Assembly: GCA_963781285.1 (NCBI GenBank)
Contig: CAWAFI010000002.1
Span: forward strand, 1 to 64,000
Source of the DNA: CAIWHR01 sp963781285
GTDB lineage: Bacteria > Pseudomonadota > Gammaproteobacteria > Burkholderiales > Casimicrobiaceae
Direction: 5' to 3'
Length of the DNA: 64,000 bases
The notes beneath the pieces were generated by a model. It worked only from the letters and a program-made list of their open reading frames with translations. It ran no database searches and was not told the DNA's origin. Made by a program: the position numbers and the translations under genes. Of the stretch, positions 18,212-27,091 are shown one piece after another. Position 1 is the stretch's first letter, and the number at the start of each line of letters is the position of its first letter.

Positions 18212-18694
18212 TTAAGGCCGCATCGGTCGCTCGTAGCAGACATCCGGCTCGCCTTCCTCGTTGCCGCTGCCATCGCCGAATTCGATGGCGATGAAGCCGT
18301 TGCGCTCGTAGAAGCGGCGCGCGCCGGCATTGCGGGCGAACGTCCACAGTTTCAGTGCCGGCGACTCGGCCAGCATAGCCTCGAGCAGGCGCTGTCCGAC
18401 GCCAATGCCGGTATAGCCGGGCGTCAGATAGAGCTGCCACAACCATTCGCCCTCGCGCGAGGCGACGCCGACGATGCGCTCGTCATCGGTTGCGAGCCAC
18501 ACGGAATGGCGAGCGAACACATCGCGAATCCACGCGCGGCCTTCGGCAACGGTGTGCGGTTCGCGCAGGCCAGGAAGGGTCGCGCGCAACGCTGCTCGCT
18601 GCACGGCCATCGCGGCCCGCGCTTCGTCTTCGACCCGCGCCGGATCGGGCCGGCGAATCCGGATGTCGAGCACCACCGTTCCCGTCTCAGGCAA
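18212..18694 (-). CDS. GNAT-family N-acetyltransferase
   Basis: Small acetyltransferase of up to 160 residues. The core strand WLWQLYLTPGYTGIGVGQRLLEAML contains the acetyl-CoA loop (GIGVG) in split form, and ARRFYERNGF is the usual C-terminal motif. The TTG start at 18694 overlaps the last 8 bases of uvrA, suggesting translational coupling; GTG codons at 18676 and 18673 are alternative starts. It lies downstream of uvrA and upstream of the Rieske gene, all on the minus strand. The substrate is unknown. Confidence 0.8.
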   Translation of the reverse strand: MPETGTVVLDIRIRRPDPARVEDEARAAMAVQRAALRATLPGLREPHTVAEGRAWIRDVFARHSVWLATDDERIVGVASREGEWLWQLYLTPGYTGIGVGQRLLEAMLAESPALKLWTFARNAGARRFYERNGFIAIEFGDGSGNEEGEPDVCYERPMRP

Positions 18695-21635
18695 GAAGAT
18701 CCCCGGATGCCTTGCGGTTGCGGCTCGTGCGTCCGTTGGCTGCCGCGGCGGTGACTCTCCCCGGTTCGCGTCCGCGGCGTGCGGTATGCGAATCGAGCAC
18801 CGCCTTAAGGTAGCGTCCTGTGTAGCTCGTGGCCACCTTGACGATCTCCTCGGGCGGACCTTCGGCGATGATCCGGCCGCCGCCGCCGCCCCCCTCGGGG
18901 CCGAGGTCGATGATCCAGTCGGCGGTCTTCACGACGTCCAGATTGTGCTCGATGACGACGACCGTGTTGCCATGGTCGCGCAGCCGGTGCAGCACGGTGA
19001 GCAGCATCTCGATGTCGTGGAAGTGCAGGCCCGTAGTCGGCTCGTCGAGGATGTAGAGCGTGCGGCCCGTGTCGCGCTTCGACAATTCGAGTGCCAGCTT
19101 GACGCGCTGCGCTTCGCCGCCGGAGAGCGTCGTGGCCGACTGACCGAGCGTGATGTAGCCCAGGCCCACGTCGAGCAGCGTGGACAGCTTGCGCGCGACG
19201 GAAGGCACGGGCTCGAAGAATGCAAATGCCTGTTCGACCGTCATCGACAGCACTTCGTGGATGTTGCGTTCCTTGTACCGGATCTCCAGCGTCTCGCGGT
19301 TGTAGCGCTGGCCGTGACAGACATCGCACGGCACGTAGACGTCGGGCAGAAAATGCATTTCAACCTTGATCAGGCCGTCACCCTGGCAGGCTTCGCAGCG
19401 GCCGCCCTTGACGTTGAACGAGAAGCGCCCGGGGCCATAGCCGCGCTCGCGCGCTTCCTTCACCTGTGCGAACAGCTCGCGGATCGGCGTGAAGAGCCCG
19501 GTGTACGTCGCAGGATTGCTGCGCGGCGTGCGGCCGATCGGGCTCTGGTCGACGCTGATCACCTTGTCGTAGAACTCGACGCCATGCATCTCGTGGAACG
19601 GCGCCGGCTCGGTCGTGCTGCCGTAGAGCGCCCGCGCCACTGCGTGGTAGAGCGTGTCGTTGATCAGCGTCGACTTGCCCGATCCGGACACTCCGGTCAC
19701 GCAGACGAACAGTCCGACCGGAAGATTGAGGGTCACGCTCTGCAGATTGTTACCCGTCGCGCCGTCGATGGTGACAATGCGTCCGAGATCCACCCGAAGG
19801 CGCTGCGCAGGCATGGGAATCTGGCGATGACCGGCGAGATACTGGCCCGTCAACGAATGCGTTGCGAGGCGGATCTCCTCCGGCGTGCCCTGCGCAACCA
19901 CCTGCCCGCCGTGCTCGCCCGCGCCCGGCCCCATGTCGACGATGTAGTCGGCCGCGCAGATCGCGTCGTGGTCGTGCTCGACGACGATCACGCTGTTGCC
20001 GAGATCGCGCAGATGCTTCAACGTCGAGAGCAGGCGATCGTTGTCGCGCTGGTGCAGGCCGATCGACGGCTCGTCGAGGACGTACATCACCCCCGTCAGG
20101 CCCGAGCCGATCTGCGAGGCCAGGCGGATCCGCTGCGCCTCGCCGCCGGAGAGCGTTTCCGCCGAACGGTCGAGCGACAGGTAGTCGAGGCCCACGTTGT
20201 TGAGGAACGCGAGCCGGCTCACGATCTCCTTGACGATCTTTTCGGCGATCGCCTGTTTCTGCCCGTCGAGAAAGAGCCGACCGAAGTACTCCGATGCGTC
20301 CTTGAGCGGCAGGCCCGAGACCTCGAAGATCGCCCGCGCATCGGCGCCCGTGCCGACTTTCACGTGGCGCGCCTCGCGTCGCAGCCGCGTGCCGCCGCAT
20401 TCCGGACACGGCTTCGAGTTCAGGTACTTGGCGAGTTCCTCGCGCACCATCAGCGAATCCGTCTCGCGGTAGCGGCGCTCGAGGTTGGGGATGATGCCCT
20501 CGAACGTGTGCTCGCGCACCATCGGCTTGCCGCGTTCCGACAGGTAGGTGAATGGAATCTTTTCGTCGCCGCTGCCGTAGAGCACGAGCTGCTGCACCCG
20601 ATCGGGCAAGCGGGAGAACGGTCGCTCGAGATCGAAGCCGGCGTGCTTCGCCAGCCCCTGGAGCATCTGGAAGTAGAACTGGTTGCGGCGGTCCCAGCCC
20701 TTGATCGCACCGGACGCGAGCGAGAGTTGCGGGAACGCGACGACGCGCTTGGGATCGAAGAAACTGATGGCCCCCAGCCCGTCGCAGCGCGGGCACGCCC
20801 CCATCGGGTTGTTGAACGAAAAGAGCCGCGGCTCCAACTCGGAGAGTGAATAATTGCAGACCGGGCATGCGAACTTCGCCGAGAACAGGTGCTCCCGCGG
20901 CCGCTCATTTTCCTTGTTGTCCATTTCGACGGCGATCGCGCGTCCGTCGCCGTTGCGCAGCGCGGTCTCGTACGATTCGGCGAGCCGCTGCTTCATGTCG
21001 GCGTGCACGCGCAGCCGGTCGACGACGACCTCGACCGTGTGCTTCGTGTTTTTGGCGAGCTTTGGCACCGCATCGATTTCGCAGACCTTGCCGTCGACCC
21101 GCACGCGGACGAAGCCCTTGGCGCGCAGCTCGACGAAGAGCTCGAGCTGCTCGCCCTTGCGGTTGACGACGACCGGCGCGAGGATCATCAGTTTGGTGTC
21201 CTCGGGGAACGCGAGCGTCGCGTCGACCATCTGCGAGATCGTCATTGCCGCAAGGCGCTGCTCGGGATGATCGGGACAATAGGGATCGCCGACGCGCGCA
21301 TAGAGCAGGCGCAGGTAGTCGTGGATCTCGGTGACGGTGCCGACGGTCGAGCGCGGGTTGTGCGATGTCGCCTTCTGCTCGATCGATATCGCCGGCGACA
21401 GTCCCTCGATCAGGTCGACGTCCGGCTTTTCCATCAGCTGCAGGAACTGCCGCGCGTACGCCGACAGGGATTCGACGTAGCGCCGCTGTCCTTCCGCGTA
21501 CAACGTATCGAACGCGAGCGAACTCTTGCCCGAGCCCGACAGCCCGGTGACGACGATCAGCCGGTGCCGCGGCAGGTCGAGATTGACGTTCTTGAGGTTG
21601 TGCGTGCGCGCGCCGCGGATGCGGATGTATTCCAT
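18687..21635 (-). CDS. uvrA: Excinuclease ABC subunit A
   Basis: Damage-recognition ATPase of nucleotide excision repair; works as a UvrA2-UvrB complex. 982 residues, slightly longer than the usual ~940 because of a basic C-terminal tail. The first nucleotide-binding site is GLSGSGKSSLAFDTLYAEG near residue 31, and its ABC signature is LSGGEAQRIRL near 495. The second has GVSGSGKSTLINDTLY and LSGGEAQRVKLA near 842. Zinc-finger cysteines are visible in CPVCNYS/CPRCDG and in CEACQGDG/CDVCHGQ. The start MEYIRIRGARTHNLKN is standard. A TAAGACG palindrome 39-54 bases upstream is a candidate operator. uvrA, a divergent MFS gene and ssb are commonly neighbours in betaproteobacteria. Confidence 0.97.
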   Translation of the reverse strand: MEYIRIRGARTHNLKNVNLDLPRHRLIVVTGLSGSGKSSLAFDTLYAEGQRRYVESLSAYARQFLQLMEKPDVDLIEGLSPAISIEQKATSHNPRSTVGTVTEIHDYLRLLYARVGDPYCPDHPEQRLAAMTISQMVDATLAFPEDTKLMILAPVVVNRKGEQLELFVELRAKGFVRVRVDGKVCEIDAVPKLAKNTKHTVEVVVDRLRVHADMKQRLAESYETALRNGDGRAIAVEMDNKENERPREHLFSAKFACPVCNYSLSELEPRLFSFNNPMGACPRCDGLGAISFFDPKRVVAFPQLSLASGAIKGWDRRNQFYFQMLQGLAKHAGFDLERPFSRLPDRVQQLVLYGSGDEKIPFTYLSERGKPMVREHTFEGIIPNLERRYRETDSLMVREELAKYLNSKPCPECGGTRLRREARHVKVGTGADARAIFEVSGLPLKDASEYFGRLFLDGQKQAIAEKIVKEIVSRLAFLNNVGLDYLSLDRSAETLSGGEAQRIRLASQIGSGLTGVMYVLDEPSIGLHQRDNDRLLSTLKHLRDLGNSVIVVEHDHDAICAADYIVDMGPGAGEHGGQVVAQGTPEEIRLATHSLTGQYLAGHRQIPMPAQRLRVDLGRIVTIDGATGNNLQSVTLNLPVGLFVCVTGVSGSGKSTLINDTLYHAVARALYGSTTEPAPFHEMHGVEFYDKVISVDQSPIGRTPRSNPATYTGLFTPIRELFAQVKEARERGYGPGRFSFNVKGGRCEACQGDGLIKVEMHFLPDVYVPCDVCHGQRYNRETLEIRYKERNIHEVLSMTVEQAFAFFEPVPSVARKLSTLLDVGLGYITLGQSATTLSGGEAQRVKLALELSKRDTGRTLYILDEPTTGLHFHDIEMLLTVLHRLRDHGNTVVVIEHNLDVVKTADWIIDLGPEGGGGGGRIIAEGPPEEIVKVATSYTGRYLKAVLDSHTARRGREPGRVTAAAANGRTSRNRKASGDLLA

Positions 21636-21673
21636 GCTGGTCGTGGTGGAGGCAGGTAATGCACCACGGGTCT

Positions 21674-21689
21674 TAAGACGTTCGTCTTA
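21674..21689. promoter_or_regulatory. Palindrome in the uvrA/MFS divergent region
   Basis: TAAGACG-TT-CGTCTTA is a perfect 7-bp inverted repeat 39 bases before the uvrA start. A further half-site TAAGACG occurs at 21755-21761, 29 bases before the MFS start. It does not match the enterobacterial LexA box (CTGT-N8-ACAG). It could serve an SOS-type or other repressor acting on both genes; this is inference. Confidence 0.45.
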
Positions 21690-21783
21690 GGCCCCCCGGC
21701 GCATGCCGGGTAATGGGGCAACCTGCTACTATACCGCCAATCCGAAGCTGTTTCTAAGACGTTTTTTCGCCGGCCTTTTCCCC

Positions 21784-23037
21784 ATGGCGCAGGACCCCGC
21801 ATTCGCCTCCGCCGCCGCAGCGCCGAGCGCGCCGAAGGTACGGATGACTCCCGTCGAGCGCCGCGCGACCGTGGGTCTCGCCGGCATCTTCGGCCTGCGC
21901 ATGCTCGGCATGTTCATCGTGCTGCCGGTGCTCGCCCTCTATGCGGAGACGCTGCCGGGTGGCCGCGATCACGCGCTGGTCGGGCTCGCCCTCGGCGCCT
22001 ACGGGCTGACGCAGGCGATTCTGCAGATTCCGTTCGGCTGGGCCTCGGATCGCTGGGGCCGCAAGCCGGTGATCATCGGCGGGTTGCTGATCTTCGCGCT
22101 CGGGAGCTTCATCGCCGCGTGGGCGCCGACCATCGCGTGGACGATCGCCGGCCGCACCGTCCAGGGGGCGGGTGCGATCTCGGCGGCGGTGATCGCGCTC
22201 ACCGCCGATCTCACGCGCGACGAGGTGCGCACGCGCGCAATGGCCGCGATCGGCATGACCATAGGTGCGACGTTCGCGCTGTCGCTGGTCGCGGGCCCGG
22301 CGCTGACCGCGGTGATCGGCGTCCCGGGAGTCTTCGTGCTCACTGGGCTGCTCGCGATCGGCGCGATCGGCATGCTGCTGAAGGCGGTGCCGCAGGAGGA
22401 ATTCGTCGCCCGCCCGGCGGACACGCCGAGCCAGTGGCGGCACGTCCTCGCCGACGGCCAGTTGCTGCGTCTGAATTACGGCATCTTCGCACTGCACGCC
22501 GCGCTGATGGCGCTGTTCGTGCAGGTTCCGTTCATGCTGCGCGACAATGGCGTGCCAAGCGCACGGCACTGGCTCGTCTACCTGCCGGTGCTCGCCGCAT
22601 CGGTCGTGCTGATGCTGCCCGGAATGTTCAACGCCGATCGCCCGGGCCGCGGCAAACCCGTGTTCATCAGTGCGATCGCCGTGCTCTTTGCGGGGCAGGC
22701 GCTGCTGGCGCTGGCCGGCGCGTCGCTGCCGCTGACAATCGCCGCGCTCGTCGTCTTCTTTACCGGGTTCAACCTGCTGGAGGCGACACTGCCGTCGCTC
22801 ATTTCCAAGTACGCGCCACCGGCGGTCAAGGGCACGGCCGTCGGCGTCTATTCGAGCGTGCAGTTCTTCGGCACGTTCGTCGGCGCCGCGGTCGGCGGCT
22901 GGCTGTCGCAGCATCACGGTCCGGCCGCGGTGTTCGGCTTCTGTCTCGTGCTGACCGCGCTGTGGCTCGCCGCGAGCGCGACGATGTCGGCGCCACCGGC
23001 CTATCGTCAGGCCAACTATTCGATGGGAGAAACGTAA
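21784..23037 (+). CDS. MFS transporter (YajR-like)
   Basis: Inner-membrane major-facilitator transporter of 417 residues with 12 predicted helices. The loop 2-3 motif A is visible as GWASDRWGRKPVI near residue 97, and its second-half remnant in FNADRPGRGKPVF. The N-terminal sequence LRMLGMFIVLPVLALYAE is typical of YajR-like drug/proton antiporters, but there is no C-terminal YAM domain, so substrate is open. ATG 21784 is chosen as it gives a normal cytoplasmic N-terminus. Its stop is immediately followed by the ssb ATG (TAAATG), so the two form an operon. Confidence 0.88.
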   Translation: MAQDPAFASAAAAPSAPKVRMTPVERRATVGLAGIFGLRMLGMFIVLPVLALYAETLPGGRDHALVGLALGAYGLTQAILQIPFGWASDRWGRKPVIIGGLLIFALGSFIAAWAPTIAWTIAGRTVQGAGAISAAVIALTADLTRDEVRTRAMAAIGMTIGATFALSLVAGPALTAVIGVPGVFVLTGLLAIGAIGMLLKAVPQEEFVARPADTPSQWRHVLADGQLLRLNYGIFALHAALMALFVQVPFMLRDNGVPSARHWLVYLPVLAASVVLMLPGMFNADRPGRGKPVFISAIAVLFAGQALLALAGASLPLTIAALVVFFTGFNLLEATLPSLISKYAPPAVKGTAVGVYSSVQFFGTFVGAAVGGWLSQHHGPAAVFGFCLVLTALWLAASATMSAPPAYRQANYSMGET

Positions 23038-23544
23038 ATGGCTTCCGTAAACAAGGTGATCCTGGTCGGCAATCTCGGACGCGATCCGGAAACGCGCTAT
23101 TCGACGAGCGGCGCGGCGATCTGCAACATCACGATCGCAACGTCGCGGCAGTGGAAGGACAAGGCGAGCGGCGAAAAGCGCGAGGAAACCGAGTGGCATC
23201 GCGTCGTCTTCTACGATCGCCTGGCCGAAATCGCCGGTGAATACCTGAAAAAGGGCCGCCCCGTCTACATCGAGGGTCGCCTGAAGACGCGCAAGTGGCA
23301 GGACAAGGAAGGCCAGGACCGTTACACGACGGAGATCATCGCCGAGGAGATGCAGTTGCTGGGCTCGCGCGAAGGCGGCGGAGGCGGCGGTGGCGATGTC
23401 GAATTCAGTGGCGCCGCCGCATCGGGCTCGCGCTCGGGTGGTGCCAGCGGCGGCGCCAGCGGTGGCGGCAGCAGCAGCGCGCCCAAGGGCGGCGGAGCCA
23501 AGAAGACGAGCCCCGACGATCTCGACGACGACATCCCGTTCTGA
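23038..23544 (+). CDS. ssb: Single-stranded DNA-binding protein
   Basis: 168-residue SSB that coats single-stranded DNA as a tetramer in replication, recombination and repair. The OB fold begins NKVILVGNLGRDPETRY and includes WHRVVFYDRLAEIAGEYL. A Gly/Ser-rich linker of about 50 residues follows, ending in the acidic protein-interaction tip DDLDDDIPF. The ribosome-binding site GGGAG is inside the last codons of the MFS gene, 8 bases before the ATG. Position beside uvrA fits a DNA-repair context. Confidence 0.97.
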   Translation: MASVNKVILVGNLGRDPETRYSTSGAAICNITIATSRQWKDKASGEKREETEWHRVVFYDRLAEIAGEYLKKGRPVYIEGRLKTRKWQDKEGQDRYTTEIIAEEMQLLGSREGGGGGGGDVEFSGAAASGSRSGGASGGASGGGSSSAPKGGGAKKTSPDDLDDDIPF

Positions 23545-23578
23545 GGATCCGAACGCCGCGGCCGGGTGAGCTGTGGCG

Positions 23579-24709
23579 TCAGGCCGTTTCGGTAGCGGCC
23601 ACGGTAGGGGATTCGGCGTGCGCCGGCGCGGTGATGACGCCGCCGCCGAGGCAGACGTCGCCGTCGTAGAGCACCAGATACTGCCCCGGTGTGGGCGCCC
23701 ATTGCGGCGCCGTGAACGTCGCCACGGCGCGACCACCGTCGCGCAGTTCAACGCGGCACGCCGCGTCCGGCATCCGATAGCGCGTCTTTGCGCCGAGGTG
23801 AGAGAGTGCCGATGCGCCGGGAGCGACGCCGGCAATCCAGTGCATTTCCAGGGCCTCGACCACCGCCCGGTACAGTAGCGGGTGCGCGTGTCCCTGCACG
23901 ACGATCAGCGCATTGCGCGCCGCATCCTTGCCGGCCACGAACCACGGCAGGTCCGAGCCTTCCTTGGTGCCGCCGACACCGAGCCCCTGCCGCTGGCCGA
24001 GCGTGTAGTAGGCGAGGCCGTGATGCCGGCCGACCACGCATCCGTCCGGCATTTCGATCGGGCCCGGCGTCTTCGGCAGGTACTTGGCGAGAAAATCGCG
24101 GAACGGCCGCTCGCCGATGAAGCAGATTCCCGTCGAGTCCTTCTTGGCCCACGTCGGGATGCCTTCGCGTTTCGCGATCGCGCGCACGTCGCGCTTCACC
24201 ATCTCGCCCAGCGGAAACAGGGCAGGTGCGAGCTGCTCCTGCGTGAGCTGGTGCAGGAAATAGCTCTGATCCTTCGTCGCATCGGCGGCCTTGAGCAACT
24301 CGACGCGACCGTCGACGTTGTGCAGCCGCGCATAGTGTCCCGTCGCGATGTGGTCGGCACCAAGCCCGCGCGCGTGATCGAGGAACGCCCGGAACTTGAT
24401 CTCGCTGTTGCACAGCACGTCCGGGTTCGGCGTGCGGCCCGCCTCGTACTCGCGCAGGAAATGCGCGAATACGCGCTCGCGGTATTCGGCGGCGAAATTG
24501 ACCGCTTCGAGCTCGATCCCGATGACTTCGGCGACGGAGGCCGCGTCGACGAGGTCCGCGCGCGACGTGCAGTACTCGTCGGTGTCGTCGTCTTCCCAGT
24601 TCTTCATGAACAGGCCGACGACGTCGTAACCCTGTTGCTTCAGCAGCCAGGCAGCAACCGACGAATCGACGCCGCCCGACATGCCGACGACCACGCGACG
24701 CTGGCGCAC
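23579..24709 (-). CDS. mnmA: tRNA-specific 2-thiouridylase MnmA
   Basis: Catalyses s2U34 formation in tRNA Glu, Gln and Lys, activating the uridine with ATP and taking sulfur from the Tus relay. 376 residues. The PP-loop is GMSGGVDSSVAAWLL near residue 9; the catalytic cysteines are in NPDVLCNSEIKF and STGICFIGERPF. GHYARLHN and the C-terminal domain (FTAPQWAPTPGQYLVLYDGD) are typical. I choose GTG 24709, with GGAG 8 bases upstream inside the NUDIX gene end and only 2 bases after that gene's stop. The NUDIX-mnmA order matches nudJ-mnmA in enterobacteria. Confidence 0.95.
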   Translation of the reverse strand: MRQRRVVVGMSGGVDSSVAAWLLKQQGYDVVGLFMKNWEDDDTDEYCTSRADLVDAASVAEVIGIELEAVNFAAEYRERVFAHFLREYEAGRTPNPDVLCNSEIKFRAFLDHARGLGADHIATGHYARLHNVDGRVELLKAADATKDQSYFLHQLTQEQLAPALFPLGEMVKRDVRAIAKREGIPTWAKKDSTGICFIGERPFRDFLAKYLPKTPGPIEMPDGCVVGRHHGLAYYTLGQRQGLGVGGTKEGSDLPWFVAGKDAARNALIVVQGHAHPLLYRAVVEALEMHWIAGVAPGASALSHLGAKTRYRMPDAACRVELRDGGRAVATFTAPQWAPTPGQYLVLYDGDVCLGGGVITAPAHAESPTVAATETA

Positions 24710-24711
24710 GA

Positions 24712-25167
24712 TCAGAGCTCCGTCACCAGATCGAGCGGACGCCGGTAGCCGGCGCGGTAGTCGTCCACGCAGCGCAGCACGAGCGGGCTCCGGTGGCGCG
24801 ACCGCAACGCGGCAAGCTCGTCGTAAGGGAGCCAGAGCGCGCGCAGGATGCCCTCGTCCAGCGGGCGGCTCGCTTCGTGCGTGACGACGTCGGCGGCGAA
24901 GGCGAAACGAATGAATGTCGCGCCCGTGTCCGGCGCCTGCCAGCGGTAGATGCCGACCAGCGCAGTCGGCAGCACGCGATAGCCGGTCTCCTCGAGCGTC
25001 TCGCGGGTAGCGCCGGCAGCCAGCGTTTCGCCGGCCTCGAGGTGGCCGGCCGGTTGGTTGATCCGAATCCCCGCCGGCGTCTCCTCCTCGACGACAAGAA
25101 ATCTCCCGTCGCGCACGACGATCGTCGCGACGGTCGCGGCAGGGCGGGGAATGTCGAGCTCGCGCAT
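24712..25167 (-). CDS. nudJ: NUDIX hydrolase, NudJ-like
   Basis: 151-residue pyrophosphohydrolase. The NUDIX box is complete: GHLEAGETLAAGATRETLEE followed by TGY, at about residues 41-63, with the expected Gly, RE and EE metal-binding residues. In E. coli the NudJ (YmfB) phosphatase, which acts on thiamine pyrophosphate-type and nucleoside di/triphosphates, is likewise directly upstream of mnmA; this supports the symbol, but substrate is inferred. It probably forms a two-gene operon with mnmA. Confidence 0.85.
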   Translation of the reverse strand: MRELDIPRPAATVATIVVRDGRFLVVEEETPAGIRINQPAGHLEAGETLAAGATRETLEETGYRVLPTALVGIYRWQAPDTGATFIRFAFAADVVTHEASRPLDEGILRALWLPYDELAALRSRHRSPLVLRCVDDYRAGYRRPLDLVTEL

Positions 25168-25220
25168 CGATCGGGATCCTTGCGGCCGGCGCAGCGAGTA
25201 TGCACGCGCGCCAGCACAAA

Positions 25221-25248
25221 GAAAAAGGCAGGGGACGCGGCCCCTGCC
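25221..25248 (-). terminator. Rho-independent terminator of the Lys/Ala-repeat gene
   Basis: Read on the minus strand, the stem GGCAGGGG / CCCCTGCC (25227-25248, 6-base loop) is followed by TTTTTC. It lies 24 bases after the stop of the upstream minus-strand gene. Confidence 0.8.
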
Positions 25249-25271
25249 CTCATGAGTAGCGCGAAAACGCC

Positions 25272-25673
25272 TTACGGGCTGGCCTTGGCCTTTGTTTCCG
25301 TTTCGACGGCCTTCTGCTTGTCCGCCGTCGTCGGCAGCGCCTTCGGCGTGCCCTTGGCGGCCTTCGCTTCCGCGACGCCCTTCTGTTCGGCCGCCTTGGT
25401 CGCTGTGGGGGTGTCGGCAGCCTTCGTCGTCGCGTCGACGGCCTTCTGCTTGTCCGCCGTCGTCGGCAATGCCTTCGGCGTGCCCTTGGTGGCCTTCGCT
25501 TCCGCGACGCCCTTCTGTTCCGCCGCCTTGGTCGCGGTGGCGTCGGTGCCAGCCTTCGTGGCGGCCTCGACCTCCGCCTGCTTCTTCTTGTCCTTCGGTG
25601 TTTCACCTGGCACCTGCGCAGCTGCCGTTGCGGCGAATGCGCTGGCGATCAACGCGATCATCAACTTGTTCAT
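25272..25673 (-). CDS. Secreted Lys/Ala-rich protein with two 44-residue repeats
   Basis: 133-residue protein with an N-terminal signal peptide (MNKLMIALIASAFAATAAAQ) and a mature part rich in Lys, Ala, Thr and Glu. Two tandem copies of a 44-residue unit (TKAAEQKGVAEAKA, KGTPKALPTTADKQKAV) fill the mature region. No Cys, no membrane anchor and no catalytic motif. Low-complexity periplasmic proteins of this type occur in betaproteobacteria without known function; binding to an anionic surface such as peptidoglycan, LPS or nucleic acid is possible but unproven. It is single-gene, ending in a good terminator. Confidence 0.75.
   Translation of the reverse strand: MNKLMIALIASAFAATAAAQVPGETPKDKKKQAEVEAATKAGTDATATKAAEQKGVAEAKATKGTPKALPTTADKQKAVDATTKAADTPTATKAAEQKGVAEAKAAKGTPKALPTTADKQKAVETETKAKASP
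25303..25548 (-). repeat. Tandem 132-bp coding repeat (two units)
   Basis: Units at about 25303-25416 and 25435-25548 are nearly identical at DNA level with a period of 132 bases (44 codons). Preservation of frame and sequence suggests a recent duplication inside the gene, and copy number could vary by slippage. Confidence 0.8.
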
Positions 25674-25833
25674 TTGCGATTCCTCAGTGGTTTAGAGATT
25701 GCGAACTGCGTGGTCAATTTGCGGCTTCAGGCTTTTCTTGTTTCCCCGATATCCGGTTAAGCCTTTTAATTGTAAAGACTTAGGGCGAAAAAGGCAACCC
25801 GCGGTGCGGTGCGGAGCGCCTTGCCGCCAGGTT

Positions 25834-25908
25834 TCAATTAACTACTTCGCCAGCGTTGTTCCGTGGTCGTTGGGCGGGCCTTTTCTTCTTGGAGTTGAGC
25901 TTGCTCAT
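25834..25908 (-). CDS. Candidate 24-residue basic peptide
   Basis: A very short frame reading MSKLNSKKKRPAQRPRN plus seven more residues ending in VVN. GAGG lies 8 bases before the ATG, and a stop follows. The peptide carries about eight basic residues, a composition seen in ribosome-associated or nucleic-acid-binding micro-proteins. It lies in the otherwise empty space between hda and the Lys/Ala-repeat gene. Supported only by start context and composition; homology is not known to me. Confidence 0.4.
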   Translation of the reverse strand: MSKLNSKKKRPAQRPRNNAGEVVN

Positions 25909-26219
25909 TCGTGGTTCCTCGGGGTAGGTCGGATGACACCCTATTGCGTGTCGCTGCCCTTAACGTCCCTTGCTGCACCGTGGTTGACACACTTGGAACA
26001 AACCAACGTGGATTCCGGGTTGAGGCAACCGTTTGATGTGCAACGATATTTGTCATTGTTACCCCTGCCTGCCCGGCAATGGAAAACAAGAAACGGTACC
26101 TTCCGGCTTGTGCAATGCATCCCGCGCTCCGGACATCAGCCCGATCTGAACACTTTGTCTTCGGCGGGCCCCCGTGGCATCCCGTGATGCTGCAGGTCGG
26201 TCGCGGAACGAGCGCGACT

Positions 26220-26943
26220 TCACAAGCGCGCTGCGGCGTCCGTGTCGCGCGCGTCCAGCGGCACCTCGCGCTGGAGCCATTCCCGCAGCATCGCGACAGT
26301 AATCGGACGCTTCGTCGCCAGCGAGTGGCGGTCGAGCGCGGCCAGCGCGCCCAGCAGCGTCGGCATATCGCGCCGCCCGTGCACGAGCAGGTAATCGATC
26401 GCTTCGCCGGACAGGCCGAAACCACGCGCCCGCGCATACGCGGCGAGCGCCGCCGGCTTGTCGGCGTCCGCCAGCGGCGCCAATTCGTAGACGAGCCCCC
26501 ATCCCAGCCGCGTCCGCAAATCCTCGCGCACCGGCAACGCCGCGAGCGGCACGCGGCTCGCCGCGACGAGGTGGCCGCCCCGCGTCTTCAGCGCGTTGAA
26601 GAGCGTGAACATGTGTCCCTGGGCATCGGCCTGCGCCGTGTCGATCGCGTCGATGGCTACCAGCGCGCGCTCCGCGAGCAATTCGGGATCGGTCGCGAGC
26701 AATGCGCCCGGCTCGGCGACGAACGATGCACGCGCGCCCCTGTTCCACCGCTGCCGCAATCGCCGCCCGCAGCAGATGCGTCTTGCCCGCGCCGGCCGCG
26801 CCCCAGATGAACAGCCCCGTTTCGCTCACCGCACCGCCGGCGATGCGGGCGAGCGCCGCCAGGAGCTCAGTATTGCGGCCGGGCACGAAGTTGGCGAACG
26901 ACGGTGGCTCGGGCGCTGCGAGATCGAAGACGAGCTGTTCCAT
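26220..26943 (-). CDS. hda: DnaA-related regulatory protein Hda, one frame break
   Basis: AAA+ paralogue of DnaA that, with the sliding clamp, stimulates hydrolysis of DnaA-ATP. About 240 residues. The N-terminal clamp-binding peptide is MEQLVFDLAAPEPPSF, then FVPGRN, Walker A WGAAGAGKTHLL, and after the break ASFVAEPGALL, Walker B-like VAIDAID and the sensor region. A single-base break near 26740 separates the two halves, which otherwise join without loss. Since hda is strongly maintained in these bacteria, a sequence error is likely. It is divergent from purM, a conserved arrangement in betaproteobacteria. Confidence 0.85.
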
Positions 26944-27091
26944 CAAAGTCATTATGCTGGTGTGAGGCGGCGGGCGGCCGCGACGCGGGAGGCGTGCGAC
27001 GGTTTCCGGTAAAATCGGTCGAACTTTGTACTTTAGCGCAGTGTCGAGCGTTCGCTCAATGCGACGCGAATTCGCAGCCTGGCCCCGTTCA

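Noticed and set aside
21754..23835. Roughly 690-codon minus-strand frame across the MFS, ssb and mnmA region
   Set aside because: Antisense to well-supported genes; Arg- and His-rich, with no motif.
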